Shown one piece after another: positions 17,676-25,772 of a stretch of 64,000 nucleotides of DNA (positions within the stretch are counted from its first letter, which is position 1; each line of letters opens with the position of its first letter). A program made the translations under genes and the position numbers. The stretch spans positions 124,001 through 188,000 of the forward strand of contig DAISJM010000001.1 of NCBI GenBank assembly GCA_036821485.1. The letters run 5' to 3'. Origin of the DNA: DAISJM01 sp036821485 (GTDB lineage: Bacteria > Verrucomicrobiota > Kiritimatiellia > CAIQIC01 > JAGNIJ01). The notes beneath the pieces are model-generated. The model was not told the DNA's origin. It saw nothing but the letters and a program-made list of their open reading frames with translations, and ran no database searches.

Positions 17676-18011
17676 GGGGGGGCGAGTTCCAAGTTTCAAG
17701 TTGTTCCATTCCGGGATCATCACGCCCGTTCGATCTTGTCGTTCACCCTTTGCGGCTTTGCGAGCTTGGCGTGAAAATCCTCTCCATTGCGTTACTTCCG
17801 TCGGAGTTAGTGTGACTTCAGTGACCCTTAGTGGTTAAGAATCTTTGGCCCTCGGCCTTCGCAAGCGAAGGCCCTACAGTTCCTTCCGCCTAATTAGCGC
17901 GTGCCCTGCGAAGCCTCTGACGACGTATTTCCTTTGCGCCTTTTCGTAGGCTTTGTGCCATTGCGTTAATAATCCTTTTTTCCGAACGGCTCTCCTGCCT
18001 ATCATGCGCGC
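17676..18011. other. Gene-free spacer with duplicated repeat
   Basis: Contains a GTTCCAAGTTTCAAG word (17686-17707), a CTTTGCGGCTTTGCGAGCTT run, the 78-bp repeat at 17802-17879 and a GCGCGTGCCCTGCGAAGC word at 17897-17914 that recurs at 21609-21626. No gene is supported; the GH3 gene starts at its right end. Confidence 0.6.
17802..17879. repeat. 78-bp dispersed repeat, copy 1
   Basis: Begins CGGAGTTAGTGTGACTTCAG and continues with GACCCTTAGTGGTTAAGAAT, then a hairpin GGCCTTCG-CAAG-CGAAGGCC (17854-17873) and CCTACAG. Copy 2 at 21914-21994 is nearly identical over the first 45 bases and diverges in the hairpin. Confidence 0.85.
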
Positions 18012-20495
18012 ATGAGAGCGATTGCATCCCGGTTCTCTTCGTTGTTTCTCCTGAGTCTCCTCCTCACCGCGAAAGGGTGGGCGGCCGATCAGGAAGCTCG
18101 CATTCAGGAGCTGATCGATCAGATGTCGTTGGACGACAAGATCGCGATGGTGTCCGGCGAGGATCCGTGGATGACTCATCCAATTCCGCGCCTCGGCATT
18201 TCCAGCGTGAAGGTGGCCGACGGTCCGCATGGCGTCCGTAACGGCGGCAAGGCGACTTGCTTCCCGACGGGCATCGGCATGGCGGCGACTTGGAATCCCG
18301 ATTTGGTGCGGCGTGTCGGCGTTGCGCTGGCGGAGGAAACGCGCGGCCGCGGCTTCGACATTCTACTCGGGCCGTGTGTGAACATCTGCCGCACGCCGCT
18401 CAACGGTCGGAACTTCGAGGCATTCGGAGAAGACCCGTTCCTGATTTCGCGGATCGCGGTGGCGTACGTGAAAGGCATTCAGAGCCGAGGTGTCGGGACC
18501 TCGACGAAACACCTGGCGTGCAACAACCAGGAGCGGGATCGATTCAGCGTCAATGTCCGCGTCGACGAGCGGGTCCTTCGCGAAATCTATCTGCCCGCGT
18601 TTGAAGCGGCGGTGAAGGAAGCCGATACGTGGACGGTCATGACGGCCCACAACAAGGTGAACGGCTCGTACTGCTCGGCCAACGATTTCCTCGTGAACAA
18701 GGTGCTCAAGGGTGAATGGGATTTCCGCGGCTTTACGGTCTCGGATTGGGGTGGCGTTCACGACACCGTCGGCGCGGCGAACGGCGGGCAGGATTTGGAA
18801 ATGCCCGGACCCGCTGCGCAGTTCGGCGCCAAGCTGAAGAGCGCGATTGAAGCCGGGGCGGTCAGCGTGAATACGCTGGATGACAAGGTGCGGCGAATTC
18901 TGCGTGTGGTCGTGCTTGTGGGCGCGCTCGACCCGCGGCCGGCCGGGCCGGTGGGCGGGGTGGATACGCCGGAGCATCGGACCCTCGCGCGCGAAGCGGC
19001 GCGCGAGTGCATGACCCTGCTCAAGAACACGAACAACGTCCTGCCGTTCGATGCGAAGAAGATCAAGAAGCTGGCGGTGATTGGTCCAAACGCGGATGCG
19101 GACAGCGTGGGCGGTGGGGGGAGTTCGCGTGTCACGCCGTTCTACTTCGTGACGCCGCTTGATGGGCTTCGCGAACGGTGCGGGAAGAACATCGAAATCG
19201 TCTACGAGCGCGGTTGTTCGATGGCGAACGAGTTGGATGCCGTTCCCGCGGGTGTGCTTTTCACATCGCGCACGCTGAAAGAGGCGGGGCTTCGCGCGGA
19301 GTATTTTGCGAACAAGGATTTGTCCGGTACACCCGCGTTCACGCGCATTGATCCGGCGGTCGATTTCAACTGGCCGGACGGGCCGGGCGAAGGGCTGGCG
19401 GCGGACGGCTTCTCCGTGCGCTGGACAGGCGTTCTTGTAGCGCCGATGACGGGCGATTTTGAATTGGGAACTTACAGCGATGACGGTTCGCGGTTGTTCA
19501 TCAACGGCGCGATGCTGGTGGACAACTGGGGCAATCACGGGCCGCAGACGCAGGCGTATCACATTCAGTTGAGGAAGGGCGAACTGGTCGACCTGAAGAT
19601 GGAGTATTACCAGGCTGGCGGTGGTGCGACCGCGAAGCTTGGCTGGATGGGTGGGGACGGCGGGATTCAGAAGGCGGTTGCGGCGGCGGCGCAGAGCGAT
19701 GCGGCGGTGGTGTGCGTCGGATTGTCGGCCGAGTGCGAAGGCGAAGACCGTGACCGGCCGGATATGAAACTGCCGGGCAAGCAGGCCGAGCTTATCGAAG
19801 CCGTGATGGCCGCGAATCCGCGAACGATCGTGGTGTTCATCGGTGGGTCGCCCGTGGTGATGAATCCCTGGGTGGACCATGTTCCTGCCGTTGTCTGTGC
19901 GTGGTATCCGGGGCAAGAGTGCGGCCACGCGTTGGCGGACGTTCTGTTCGGCGATGTGAACCCCTCCGGGAAGATGCCGGTGACGTTTCCGAAGCAGTTG
20001 GAGGATAACCCGTCGGCTGAGAACTACCCGGGGAGCGATGGCGTGGAAGACTACGCGGAGGGGTTGCTGGTGGGCTACCGGTATTACGACACGAAGAACG
20101 TGGAGCCCCAGTTTCCGTTCGGGCACGGCCTGTCGTATACCGAATTCAAGTATGACCACCTGAAGGTAGATTCCGTTGGCCGGGTGGTGACCTTTGACGT
20201 CAAGAACACGGGTCGGCGGGCGGGGAAGGAAGTGGCCCAACTCTACATCGGCGATCCGAAGTGCAGCGTGGAGCGTCCGGTGAAAGAGCTGAAAGCCTTC
20301 CGGAAGATCGAACTGCTTCCCGGTCAGCAGCAGACGGTTCGCTTCCAACTGGACGAGCGTGCCCTGTCCTTCTACGACGTGGCGACGCACCGCTGGGTGG
20401 CGGAGCCCGGCGATTTTGATGTATCCATCGGAAGCTCCTCGCGTGATATTCGCCTGAAGGGAACGCTCACGCTCTCCTCGTCGGCCAAGCCATGA
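18012..20495 (+). CDS. Secreted GH3 beta-glucosidase-like enzyme with PA14 insert
   Basis: 827 residues with a signal peptide ending near KGWAADQ. The N-terminal GH3 barrel contains VKVADGPHGVRNG, GPCVNICRTPLNGRNFEAFGEDP, STKHLACNNQE and the nucleophile motif FTVSDWGG (D245). The alpha/beta sandwich starts at LLKNTNNVLPF. A PA14 domain is inserted at about residues 430-550 (LRAEYFANKDLSG, TYSDDGSRLFINGAMLVDNWG), as in many bacterial beta-glucosidases, where it lines the substrate pocket. The fibronectin-like end includes EVAQLYIGDP and PVKELKAF. Likely releases glucose or other sugars from beta-linked or plant-derived oligomers. Its stop overlaps the start of the following gene by four bases. 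Confidence 0.95.
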   Translation: MRAIASRFSSLFLLSLLLTAKGWAADQEARIQELIDQMSLDDKIAMVSGEDPWMTHPIPRLGISSVKVADGPHGVRNGGKATCFPTGIGMAATWNPDLVRRVGVALAEETRGRGFDILLGPCVNICRTPLNGRNFEAFGEDPFLISRIAVAYVKGIQSRGVGTSTKHLACNNQERDRFSVNVRVDERVLREIYLPAFEAAVKEADTWTVMTAHNKVNGSYCSANDFLVNKVLKGEWDFRGFTVSDWGGVHDTVGAANGGQDLEMPGPAAQFGAKLKSAIEAGAVSVNTLDDKVRRILRVVVLVGALDPRPAGPVGGVDTPEHRTLAREAARECMTLLKNTNNVLPFDAKKIKKLAVIGPNADADSVGGGGSSRVTPFYFVTPLDGLRERCGKNIEIVYERGCSMANELDAVPAGVLFTSRTLKEAGLRAEYFANKDLSGTPAFTRIDPAVDFNWPDGPGEGLAADGFSVRWTGVLVAPMTGDFELGTYSDDGSRLFINGAMLVDNWGNHGPQTQAYHIQLRKGELVDLKMEYYQAGGGATAKLGWMGGDGGIQKAVAAAAQSDAAVVCVGLSAECEGEDRDRPDMKLPGKQAELIEAVMAANPRTIVVFIGGSPVVMNPWVDHVPAVVCAWYPGQECGHALADVLFGDVNPSGKMPVTFPKQLEDNPSAENYPGSDGVEDYAEGLLVGYRYYDTKNVEPQFPFGHGLSYTEFKYDHLKVDSVGRVVTFDVKNTGRRAGKEVAQLYIGDPKCSVERPVKELKAFRKIELLPGQQQTVRFQLDERALSFYDVATHRWVAEPGDFDVSIGSSSRDIRLKGTLTLSSSAKP

Positions 20496-21343
20496 CGTCT
20501 CGACGAATACTATCGATCATTTGTCTTCTTCTCCTGGCGGTGTCGGCAGTGTCCGCGCAGTCGGTGAAGGTGGCGATGTGCCAGATCGTCTGTCTCGACG
20601 GGGATCGGGAGGGCAACTTCGTCCGCATCGAGCGTGCGGTCAGCGAGGCGGTTCGGGCCGGGGCCCACATCGCGTGCTTCCCGGAATCCTCGATTCTCGG
20701 CTGGGTTAATCCCGATGCCCACGCGCGGGCGTGTGCCATTCCCGGCGCGGACTCCGACCGGCTCTGCGACATGGCGCGGCGGCACAGGATTCATCTCTGC
20801 ATCGGGTTGGACGAGAAGGATGGCACGAACCTGTATGATGCCGCGGTGCTGATTGATGATGCGGGGCAGATTCTGCTCAAGCATCGCAAGACGAACAACC
20901 TGCTGGACGTCAAAGATCTGATGGTGCCGCCGTACACATCGGGCAGCGACTTCGCCGTGGCCGATACCCGTTTCGGCAAGTTGGGGGTGATGATTTGCGC
21001 CGACACGTTCGATGACAACAATCTCCGCCGGATGGCGGCGTTGAAGCCGGCACTGGTGCTGGTGCCGTACGGCTGGGTGGCGGACGAGGCGATGTGGCCG
21101 AAGCACGGCGAAGCTTTGGGCGGAGTCGTGAAGCACGCGGCGGAGGTCATCGGTGCGCCGGTCGTCGGAACGGATCCGGTGGGTCAGGTGTCGCATGGCG
21201 CATGGGCGGGGAAGTACTACGGCGGCGCGAGTGTCGCCTATGACGAAAGCGGAAAACTGCTGGGCGTTGCGGCCGACCGCGACCGCGACGTGAAGATGCT
21301 CGACGTCCCGCTGGTGAGCGGTCGGGGGCAGGCCGACAAGTAG
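20492..21343 (+). CDS. Exported carbon-nitrogen hydrolase (nitrilase superfamily)
   Basis: 283 residues. The first 22 form a signal peptide (MTSRRILSIICLLLLAVSAV), unusual for a superfamily that is mostly cytoplasmic. The catalytic Glu-Lys-Cys triad is visible: E65 in CFPESS, K133 in KHRKTNN and C169 in VMICADTFDD. Members hydrolyse nitriles, amides or N-carbamoyl compounds; the substrate cannot be told. The ATG overlaps the GH3 stop (ATGA), so the two are translationally coupled and may act on the same glycoside, for example one with a nitrogen-containing aglycone (inference). Confidence 0.9.
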   Translation: MTSRRILSIICLLLLAVSAVSAQSVKVAMCQIVCLDGDREGNFVRIERAVSEAVRAGAHIACFPESSILGWVNPDAHARACAIPGADSDRLCDMARRHRIHLCIGLDEKDGTNLYDAAVLIDDAGQILLKHRKTNNLLDVKDLMVPPYTSGSDFAVADTRFGKLGVMICADTFDDNNLRRMAALKPALVLVPYGWVADEAMWPKHGEALGGVVKHAAEVIGAPVVGTDPVGQVSHGAWAGKYYGGASVAYDESGKLLGVAADRDRDVKMLDVPLVSGRGQADK

Positions 21344-21482
21344 CCAATACGAAAAAGCGGCTTCTGAACAGACTCCGCGGCGCGAGGCTAGGGTCAGGCC
21401 TTGCATCTTGCAATTGCGGGAGTGAAGGCGTCTGGAGCCGGACTGACCTGTTTCTTCAGCGCGTCATGACAGCGACCTTCCC

Positions 21483-21533
21483 TTTTTCCAATCCTTGGAA
21501 AAACCCGTTCGGAATTTTCCAACCCTTGGAAAA
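21483..21533. repeat. Palindrome array, cluster 1 (two units, 31-bp period)
   Basis: Unit 1 at 21483-21503 is TTTTTCCAA-TCC-TTGGAAAAA; unit 2 at 21515-21533 is TTTTCCAA-CCC-TTGGAAAA. Centres at 21493 and 21524 are 31 bp apart. A further TTTTCC half-site at 21547-21552 falls within one base of the next phased position. Matching clusters are at 41989-42070 and 57943-57993. Confidence 0.9.
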
Positions 21534-21913
21534 AGACGTTGGAAGATTTTCCGGCGGGGGCTGCCGCCGGACGCAGGAACCGCTGCTACAACTCCACCTC
21601 CTCAATTCGCGCGTGCCCTGCGAAGCGCCGCGCGAAGAAGGGTCCATTCGTGTTAATTCGTGGTCGACTTCCTGCAGCGTCGTTCCGTTGTCATCTGGTT
21701 CTGGGGTCAGACCTGTACGGTGTGCTGCCCAAATCCGAGGACGAGATTCTTCTGCCGCAGGAGCGGCATCAGAATGACAGCTTTCGGCGCGTTTCGTTGC
21801 TATCGCTCCGCCTCCGATCCGCGGTATCAGCGACATCCGCGGTTAAATGTCAGAAGCGGACATATTTGGATCGGAGTCTAACCACTAATTTCCACTAAGC
21901 TGCACTAAGGGGG

Positions 21914-21994
21914 CGGAGTTAGTGTGACTTTAGTGACCCTTAGTGGTTAAGAATCTTCGGCCCTTTCGGCCTTCGACGAGCAAAGGCCCTACAG
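21914..21994. repeat. 78-bp dispersed repeat, copy 2
   Basis: An 81-bp version of the repeat at 17802-17879. It shares GGAGTTAGTGTGACTT, AGTGACCCTTAGTGG and TTAAGAATCTT, then GGCC..CCTACAG with a partly decayed hairpin. The two copies are about 4.1 kb apart in direct orientation, on either side of the GH3-nitrilase pair. Confidence 0.85.
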
Positions 21995-22049
21995 GGAACT
22001 GAAGCAGGAGGTCGCGAGGGCCCACTGGTTACCGATCACTGACTACCGG

Positions 22050-22574
22050 TCACTTCAGCTCTTCGGCCTTCGGCCCTTTTCGGAACACATTGCGGAAGAA
22101 GAGTGCGGTGTCCACGCCGACCACCTTGGGTGCGCCGCGCTGGAGGGCACGATCCTTTTCGATCTCCGCTTTCAGGAAGTCCTGCACGAGGATCTTGATG
22201 GCGCTGATGAAGCCGACGCACAGGGTCCACTGATCCGCGGCGATCATCTTGAGCGTCAGCATATCGTCCGCGATGGATTCCGGGGTGTCGTTCTTCGCGT
22301 GGCCGTGCGGGTAGAATTCGGTGGCCAGCCAGCCGGCGACGTTGAAAGCGTGGTCGAGTGTGCCGCGCTCAATACCCAGCTTCGGCAGCGCCTGCTGCGC
22401 GATGCGTTCGTGGTCGGATACGCTCGTGCTGAGGAGTTCGCGAACGGCGAGCATGAACGCGGGCAGCTTGGCCGAGCCGAGGCTCAGCATGGCGGCCAGG
22501 TCCCCTTTGACGGCATCCAGCTTCAAGGAATCCTCCTTGAACGCTTCGATATTCTTGAACAATTTCGATTTCAT
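22050..22574 (-). CDS. Helical protein of unknown function
   Basis: 174 residues, mostly predicted alpha-helical, without a signal peptide or membrane segment, so probably cytoplasmic. Visible stretches are LPAFMLAVRELLSTSVSDHE, AGWLATEFYPHGHAKNDTPE and ADQWTLCVGFISAIKILVQD. I do not recognise the family and see no catalytic motif. The ATG at 22574 is preceded by GGGAGTGAG and by a good sigma-70-like promoter with palindromes, so it is probably a regulated single gene. The 3' end faces a repeat-rich spacer. Confidence 0.8.
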   Translation of the reverse strand: MKSKLFKNIEAFKEDSLKLDAVKGDLAAMLSLGSAKLPAFMLAVRELLSTSVSDHERIAQQALPKLGIERGTLDHAFNVAGWLATEFYPHGHAKNDTPESIADDMLTLKMIAADQWTLCVGFISAIKILVQDFLKAEIEKDRALQRGAPKVVGVDTALFFRNVFRKGPKAEELK

Positions 22575-22602
22575 AACTCACTCCCGCTACGAATTAATAA
22601 CA

Positions 22603-22635
22603 CTAGTAGTATACTAGTATGCATAGTATTTGCAA
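22603..22635 (-). promoter_or_regulatory. Promoter with palindromic operator upstream of 22574 gene
   Basis: On the minus strand TTGCAA (22635-22630), a 16-bp spacer and TATACT (22613-22608) form a good promoter. The -10 lies within the palindrome CTAGTA-GTA-TACTAG (22603-22617), next to TACTAGTA and ATGCAT. The layout suggests a repressor site over the -10. No adjacent regulator gene is obvious. Confidence 0.65.
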
Positions 22636-22718
22636 GTTGCTTGTCTTACTGTGGTTAAACAAGCCACATATGGTGCGCAAGTGGCTGTGGCGAGGGGAGT
22701 TAGGGATGGTCCCGAGCT

Positions 22719-22800
22719 CCGCGTCTACGCGGAAGCAGACGGCGACGCTTAAGCGCCGCCAAGGCTTCCGGCTGAAGCCGGGACTCTGGCTGGATTCCTA
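22719..22800 (-). repeat. REP-like hairpin cluster carrying the stop of the vWA gene
   Basis: Read on the minus strand it begins CTGTAGGAATCC at the vWA stop codon, then CCGGCT-TC-AGCCGG (22768-22781), a CGCTTAAGCG core inside GGCG..CGCC (22741-22759) and CCGCGT-AG-ACGCGG (22719-22732). It probably also ends transcription. The CTGTAGGA start resembles that of the element at 28136. Confidence 0.6.
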
Positions 22801-24225
22801 CAGTCCCGTCTCGAATCGGAGCGTCTCGCCCTTCTTGATTTCCACTCCCTCGCCGGCGGGCAGGGGTTCGTCCATGCCTTTGACCGTTACCATGACGTCA
22901 TAGGTGCCGGGCGGGACGATGAACTGGCGCCATAGCGGTTCCTGGTTGTCGAATCCGCGGCGCACAGAGAGCAGCGGCGTGGTGTTGCCGGAAGGAATCA
23001 GGTCCCACCCCTGCACGCTGGTCTCGGCTGGTTTGACCAGCACGATGCCGGAGTCCAGCGTGACATAGGCCTCCTTGCCCGCAGCCACGTCGATCTTCCC
23101 GGCCACCTTGGTGGGCGAGGGGCTGCGGTAGTAGAGGAACGAGACATCATAGGTGCCGGCCGGAAGGGCCTTGGGTTTGAAGAGGTAGTAGTCGTTGCCG
23201 TTCGGTTCGACCTTCAGCACCTCGCGTCCGGTGGCGCTCTCGGAGATGATGATGGCGCTGACACTCAGGTCGTTCAACTCCTCTGCCATGTTGAAGACGA
23301 GATCGCCGAGAAGGACTTCGGCGACTTCGCCCTTTGCGACGGTGAAATCGGTGAGCGCGACTTCTGTCGGGGGCCTGTAGTTCGGGTTGGCGAAGAGAAG
23401 CGTGAGCGAATAGTCGCCGGACATCAGCGGATGCGTCGAGTCTGCGCCGGGCAGTTCGGCTTCCTTCACCACCTTGCCGTCGGACTTGCGGGTGATGCGG
23501 AATCCGGACAGGCTCTTCAGCGCGCTTTCCGGCATGGCGATGCGCAGTTTGCCGAGACCGGAGACCTTCTGCACGGTGGAGCTCTTCGCCTTCTCGACCT
23601 TCTGCTCGATTTCCTTGCGAACGGTTTCGAATGCCGCGAGCAGGGCCGCCGGGTCGGCGGCATCGAAGTACTGCCCGCCGCCGGCTTCGGCGATGCAGGA
23701 GAGCTGGACCTTGTCCTCATCCGTCACGTCGAAGCCGACCACGTGCATGATGAAGTTGACGCCGGCGGTCTTCAGTGCCTTGACGGTGGCGCATGGATCG
23801 CCGCCGCACGTCTCCTTGCCGTCGCTCACGAGCACGATGGTGGTCTCGGCAGTGCGCCCTTTGAGCAGGTCCGCGACCTGGGTGACGGCGGCGGCAATGG
23901 GGGTCATGCCGGTGGGTTGGATGGCCTTCACGCGCGCGAGGAGTCCGTCGCGGTCTGCGCTGCCGGGGGGTATAAGCACTTCGATATCGGTGCAATCCTT
24001 GGCGCGGCGGTGGCCGTAGGCGGCGAGACCGATGCGAACTTCCGGGGGAACTTCGGGGACGACCTTTTCCATGACGGACTTGGCCGCATCCATCTTGGTC
24101 TGAGCTCCCGCCGGGCCCTGCATGCTGCCGGACCCGTCGAGTATGAATACGGCCTCCGGGAAGCCCGCCGCCTGAACGCATGTGGGAATAAGAATGGATA
24201 TGATCAGCTTGTGCAGGGTCCTCAT
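22798..24225 (-). CDS. Exported von Willebrand factor A domain protein
   Basis: 475 residues when started at the ATG at 24225, which has an AGGAGG site upstream and begins a signal peptide (MRTLHKLIISILIPTCVQAA); the frame is open for 86 more codons without signals. The vWA domain starts at once with the metal-ion-dependent adhesion site DGSGSM (residues 30-35), then TGMTPIAAAV and LVSDGKETCGGDPC. Residues about 230-475 hold beta-rich repeats with AGTYDVSFLY and PPGTYDVMVT, resembling carboxypeptidase-regulatory-like domains. Relatives include periplasmic vWA proteins with binding or assembly roles; the ligand is unknown. Its final TAG lies in a REP-like element. Confidence 0.88.
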   Translation of the reverse strand: MRTLHKLIISILIPTCVQAAGFPEAVFILDGSGSMQGPAGAQTKMDAAKSVMEKVVPEVPPEVRIGLAAYGHRRAKDCTDIEVLIPPGSADRDGLLARVKAIQPTGMTPIAAAVTQVADLLKGRTAETTIVLVSDGKETCGGDPCATVKALKTAGVNFIMHVVGFDVTDEDKVQLSCIAEAGGGQYFDAADPAALLAAFETVRKEIEQKVEKAKSSTVQKVSGLGKLRIAMPESALKSLSGFRITRKSDGKVVKEAELPGADSTHPLMSGDYSLTLLFANPNYRPPTEVALTDFTVAKGEVAEVLLGDLVFNMAEELNDLSVSAIIISESATGREVLKVEPNGNDYYLFKPKALPAGTYDVSFLYYRSPSPTKVAGKIDVAAGKEAYVTLDSGIVLVKPAETSVQGWDLIPSGNTTPLLSVRRGFDNQEPLWRQFIVPPGTYDVMVTVKGMDEPLPAGEGVEIKKGETLRFETGL

Positions 24226-24341
24226 CTCGTCCGTCCTCCTCCCATGTCCAATACGCAGCGGACGCGGATGCGTTAAGGGTTGCGAACCGATGAGCGCGCA
24301 GGCCCCAAACATCGGCGGCCGGTTCTGGTATGGTATCCGCC

Positions 24342-25505
24342 ATGAAAGATCGGCGGATGGGGCTGGTGTTGCTGCTGGCGTTTGTCGCGTTCGTGAGTCT
24401 TGGACTTCCGGACAGCGTACTGGGCGTCGCGTGGCCGTCCATCCGGCGGACCTTCGGGCTGCCGCTCGATGCGCTCGGGCCATACCTTCTTGCGGGGGTC
24501 ATTGGCTACTTTCTCTCCAGCTTCAACAGCGGCCGCATTGTTGCGCGATGGGGCGTCGGTCTTGTGCTGGCGGCGAGCAGCCTGCTCACCGCGCTGAGCC
24601 TGTTGGGATATGCGCTTTCCCCGGCGTGGATGGTCATCATCTGCCTTTCTTTTGTCGGCGGGCTTGGGGCGGGCGCGATCGATTCCGGGATCAACACCTT
24701 CGCGGCGGTACGCTTTACGCCGCGGCACATGAACTGGCTCCACGCGTGCTGGGGTATCGGTGCGGCGATGGGGCCGGCGATCATGACCGGCGTGCTGAAG
24801 ATCGGCGCATCGTGGCGGTGGGGCTATGTGGCGGTCATGGGGATCCTGCTGCTGCTGACCATCGGATTCTTCGCGACGATTCGCCTGTGGACGATCGACA
24901 GCGCGCACGAGCAGAAGGCCGAACCCCACGCCCGGCGGCGAGATACGCTCGCGATTCCATCGACATGGCTGAGCATGGGCATCTTCTACGTCTACTGCGG
25001 CATCGAAGCATCGACGGGCCAGTGGAGTTACAGTCTGCTTGTGGAATCGCGCGACATCGCCCCGGTGACCGCCGGGTTGTGTGTGAGTCTCTACTGGGGC
25101 TCACTGACCGCCGGGCGATTCCTGATCGGCGCGATCGCGAATCATGTGCCGCCGGTGCGCCTGCTTCGCGTCTGCATGCTGGGCGCGGCAGCCGGGGTGA
25201 TGGTGCTGGGCTTGCGCGTGGGGCATGGACTGGAGGCCGTGGGTCTGGGACTGACCGGGTTCTCGCTGGCGGTGATTTTCCCCACGATGATTACGCAGAC
25301 GCCGGGCCGTTTTGCGTCGACGCACGTGGCTAACGTGGTTGGGTTTCAGGTCGCGGCTGCCAGTGTCGGGATCGCTACGATCCCGTGGCTGTTCGGCATT
25401 ATCGCGCGCCGCGCAGGGCTGGAGGTCCTGCCGTGGCTGCTGCTGGGGGCGACCGTGATCATGATCATTCTTCACGAGGCCGTGGTGCGGCGCGGGAAGG
25501 CTTGA
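24342..25505 (+). CDS. Major facilitator superfamily transporter (sugar-permease-like)
   Basis: About 387 residues from the ATG at 24342 (an alternative ATG lies 12 bases upstream; neither has a clear ribosome-binding site). About twelve hydrophobic segments are visible, including LLLAFVAFVSLGLPDSVLG, FVGGLGAGAIDSGINTF and WLHACWGIGAAMGPAIMTG. The LPDSVLG and NWLHACWGIG phrases are typical of FucP-like/COG0738 MFS permeases, often sugar transporters. The exact substrate is not clear. It is divergent from the vWA gene and followed by a hairpin island. Confidence 0.9.
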   Translation: MKDRRMGLVLLLAFVAFVSLGLPDSVLGVAWPSIRRTFGLPLDALGPYLLAGVIGYFLSSFNSGRIVARWGVGLVLAASSLLTALSLLGYALSPAWMVIICLSFVGGLGAGAIDSGINTFAAVRFTPRHMNWLHACWGIGAAMGPAIMTGVLKIGASWRWGYVAVMGILLLLTIGFFATIRLWTIDSAHEQKAEPHARRRDTLAIPSTWLSMGIFYVYCGIEASTGQWSYSLLVESRDIAPVTAGLCVSLYWGSLTAGRFLIGAIANHVPPVRLLRVCMLGAAAGVMVLGLRVGHGLEAVGLGLTGFSLAVIFPTMITQTPGRFASTHVANVVGFQVAAASVGIATIPWLFGIIARRAGLEVLPWLLLGATVIMIILHEAVVRRGKA

Positions 25506-25530
25506 ATTGCGGAATGATTTGTCCTAACCC

Positions 25531-25697
25531 GGACATTGCACGAGAATTCGTGCAATGTCCGCCCTGCGGGCTTCGACGCGCCGCGCCAGAGCGCGGATTG
25601 CTCAGGATAGGCCTTTCGGCGCGTCGAAGGATTAGCCTTGAGCAAGCTGCGGAGCAGCGCGCCGAAACCTTGGCCGCAGAAGTTTCTGCGGCCAAGG
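25531..25697. other. Island of consecutive perfect hairpins
   Basis: Hairpins follow each other without a gene. GGACATTGCACGA-GAAT with its 13-bp inverse occupies 25531-25560. CTTCGACGCGCCG (25571-25583) pairs with 25617-25629 around a loop holding CGCGC-CAGA-GCGCG. GCTGC-GGA-GCAGC lies near 25646-25658. CCTTGGCCGCAGAA-GT with its 14-bp inverse lies at 25668-25697. None is followed by a T-run, so they are not classic terminators. They could be a structured RNA or a REP-type composite downstream of the MFS gene. Confidence 0.7.
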
Positions 25698-25703
25698 CGC
25701 TTA

Positions 25704-25732
25704 TTGCATGAGCGATTCCTCGCTCATATAAT
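25704..25732 (+). promoter_or_regulatory. Near-consensus sigma-70 promoter with hairpin in the spacer
   Basis: TTGCAT (25704-25709), 17 bp, then a perfect TATAAT (25727-25732), 41 bp before the exported coiled-coil gene. The inverted repeat ATGAGCGA-TTCC-TCGCTCAT (25708-25727) fills the spacer exactly and could be an operator. Confidence 0.75.
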
Positions 25733-25772
25733 AAACGGGCTAAAGCGGGAGCAACCTACCAAGGAGCAAGAC

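Larger units (their letters stand above)
21344..22049. other. 700-bp convergent spacer with several repeat families
   Basis: Lies between two gene 3' ends and contains no supported gene. From left to right: two TTTTCCAA/TTGGAAAA palindromes 31 bp apart with a degenerate half-site; a GCGCGTGCCCTGCGAAGC word (21609-21626); a TCGTGTTAATTCGTGG word; a CCACTAATTTCCACTAAGC word near 21882; the second copy of the 78-bp repeat; and CACTGGTTACCGATCACTG words. Confidence 0.65.

Noticed and set aside
18363..20390. 675-codon frame opposite the GH3 gene
   Set aside because: Antisense shadow; the GH3 frame shows full domain structure.
21483..21533. Rho-independent terminators
   Set aside because: The stems are A/T-rich with two G-C pairs, too weak, and the fixed 31-bp spacing is not needed for termination.
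25385..25711. 108-codon plus-strand frame over the hairpin island
   Set aside because: Overlaps the end of the MFS gene and reads through perfect palindromes; no RBS or family.
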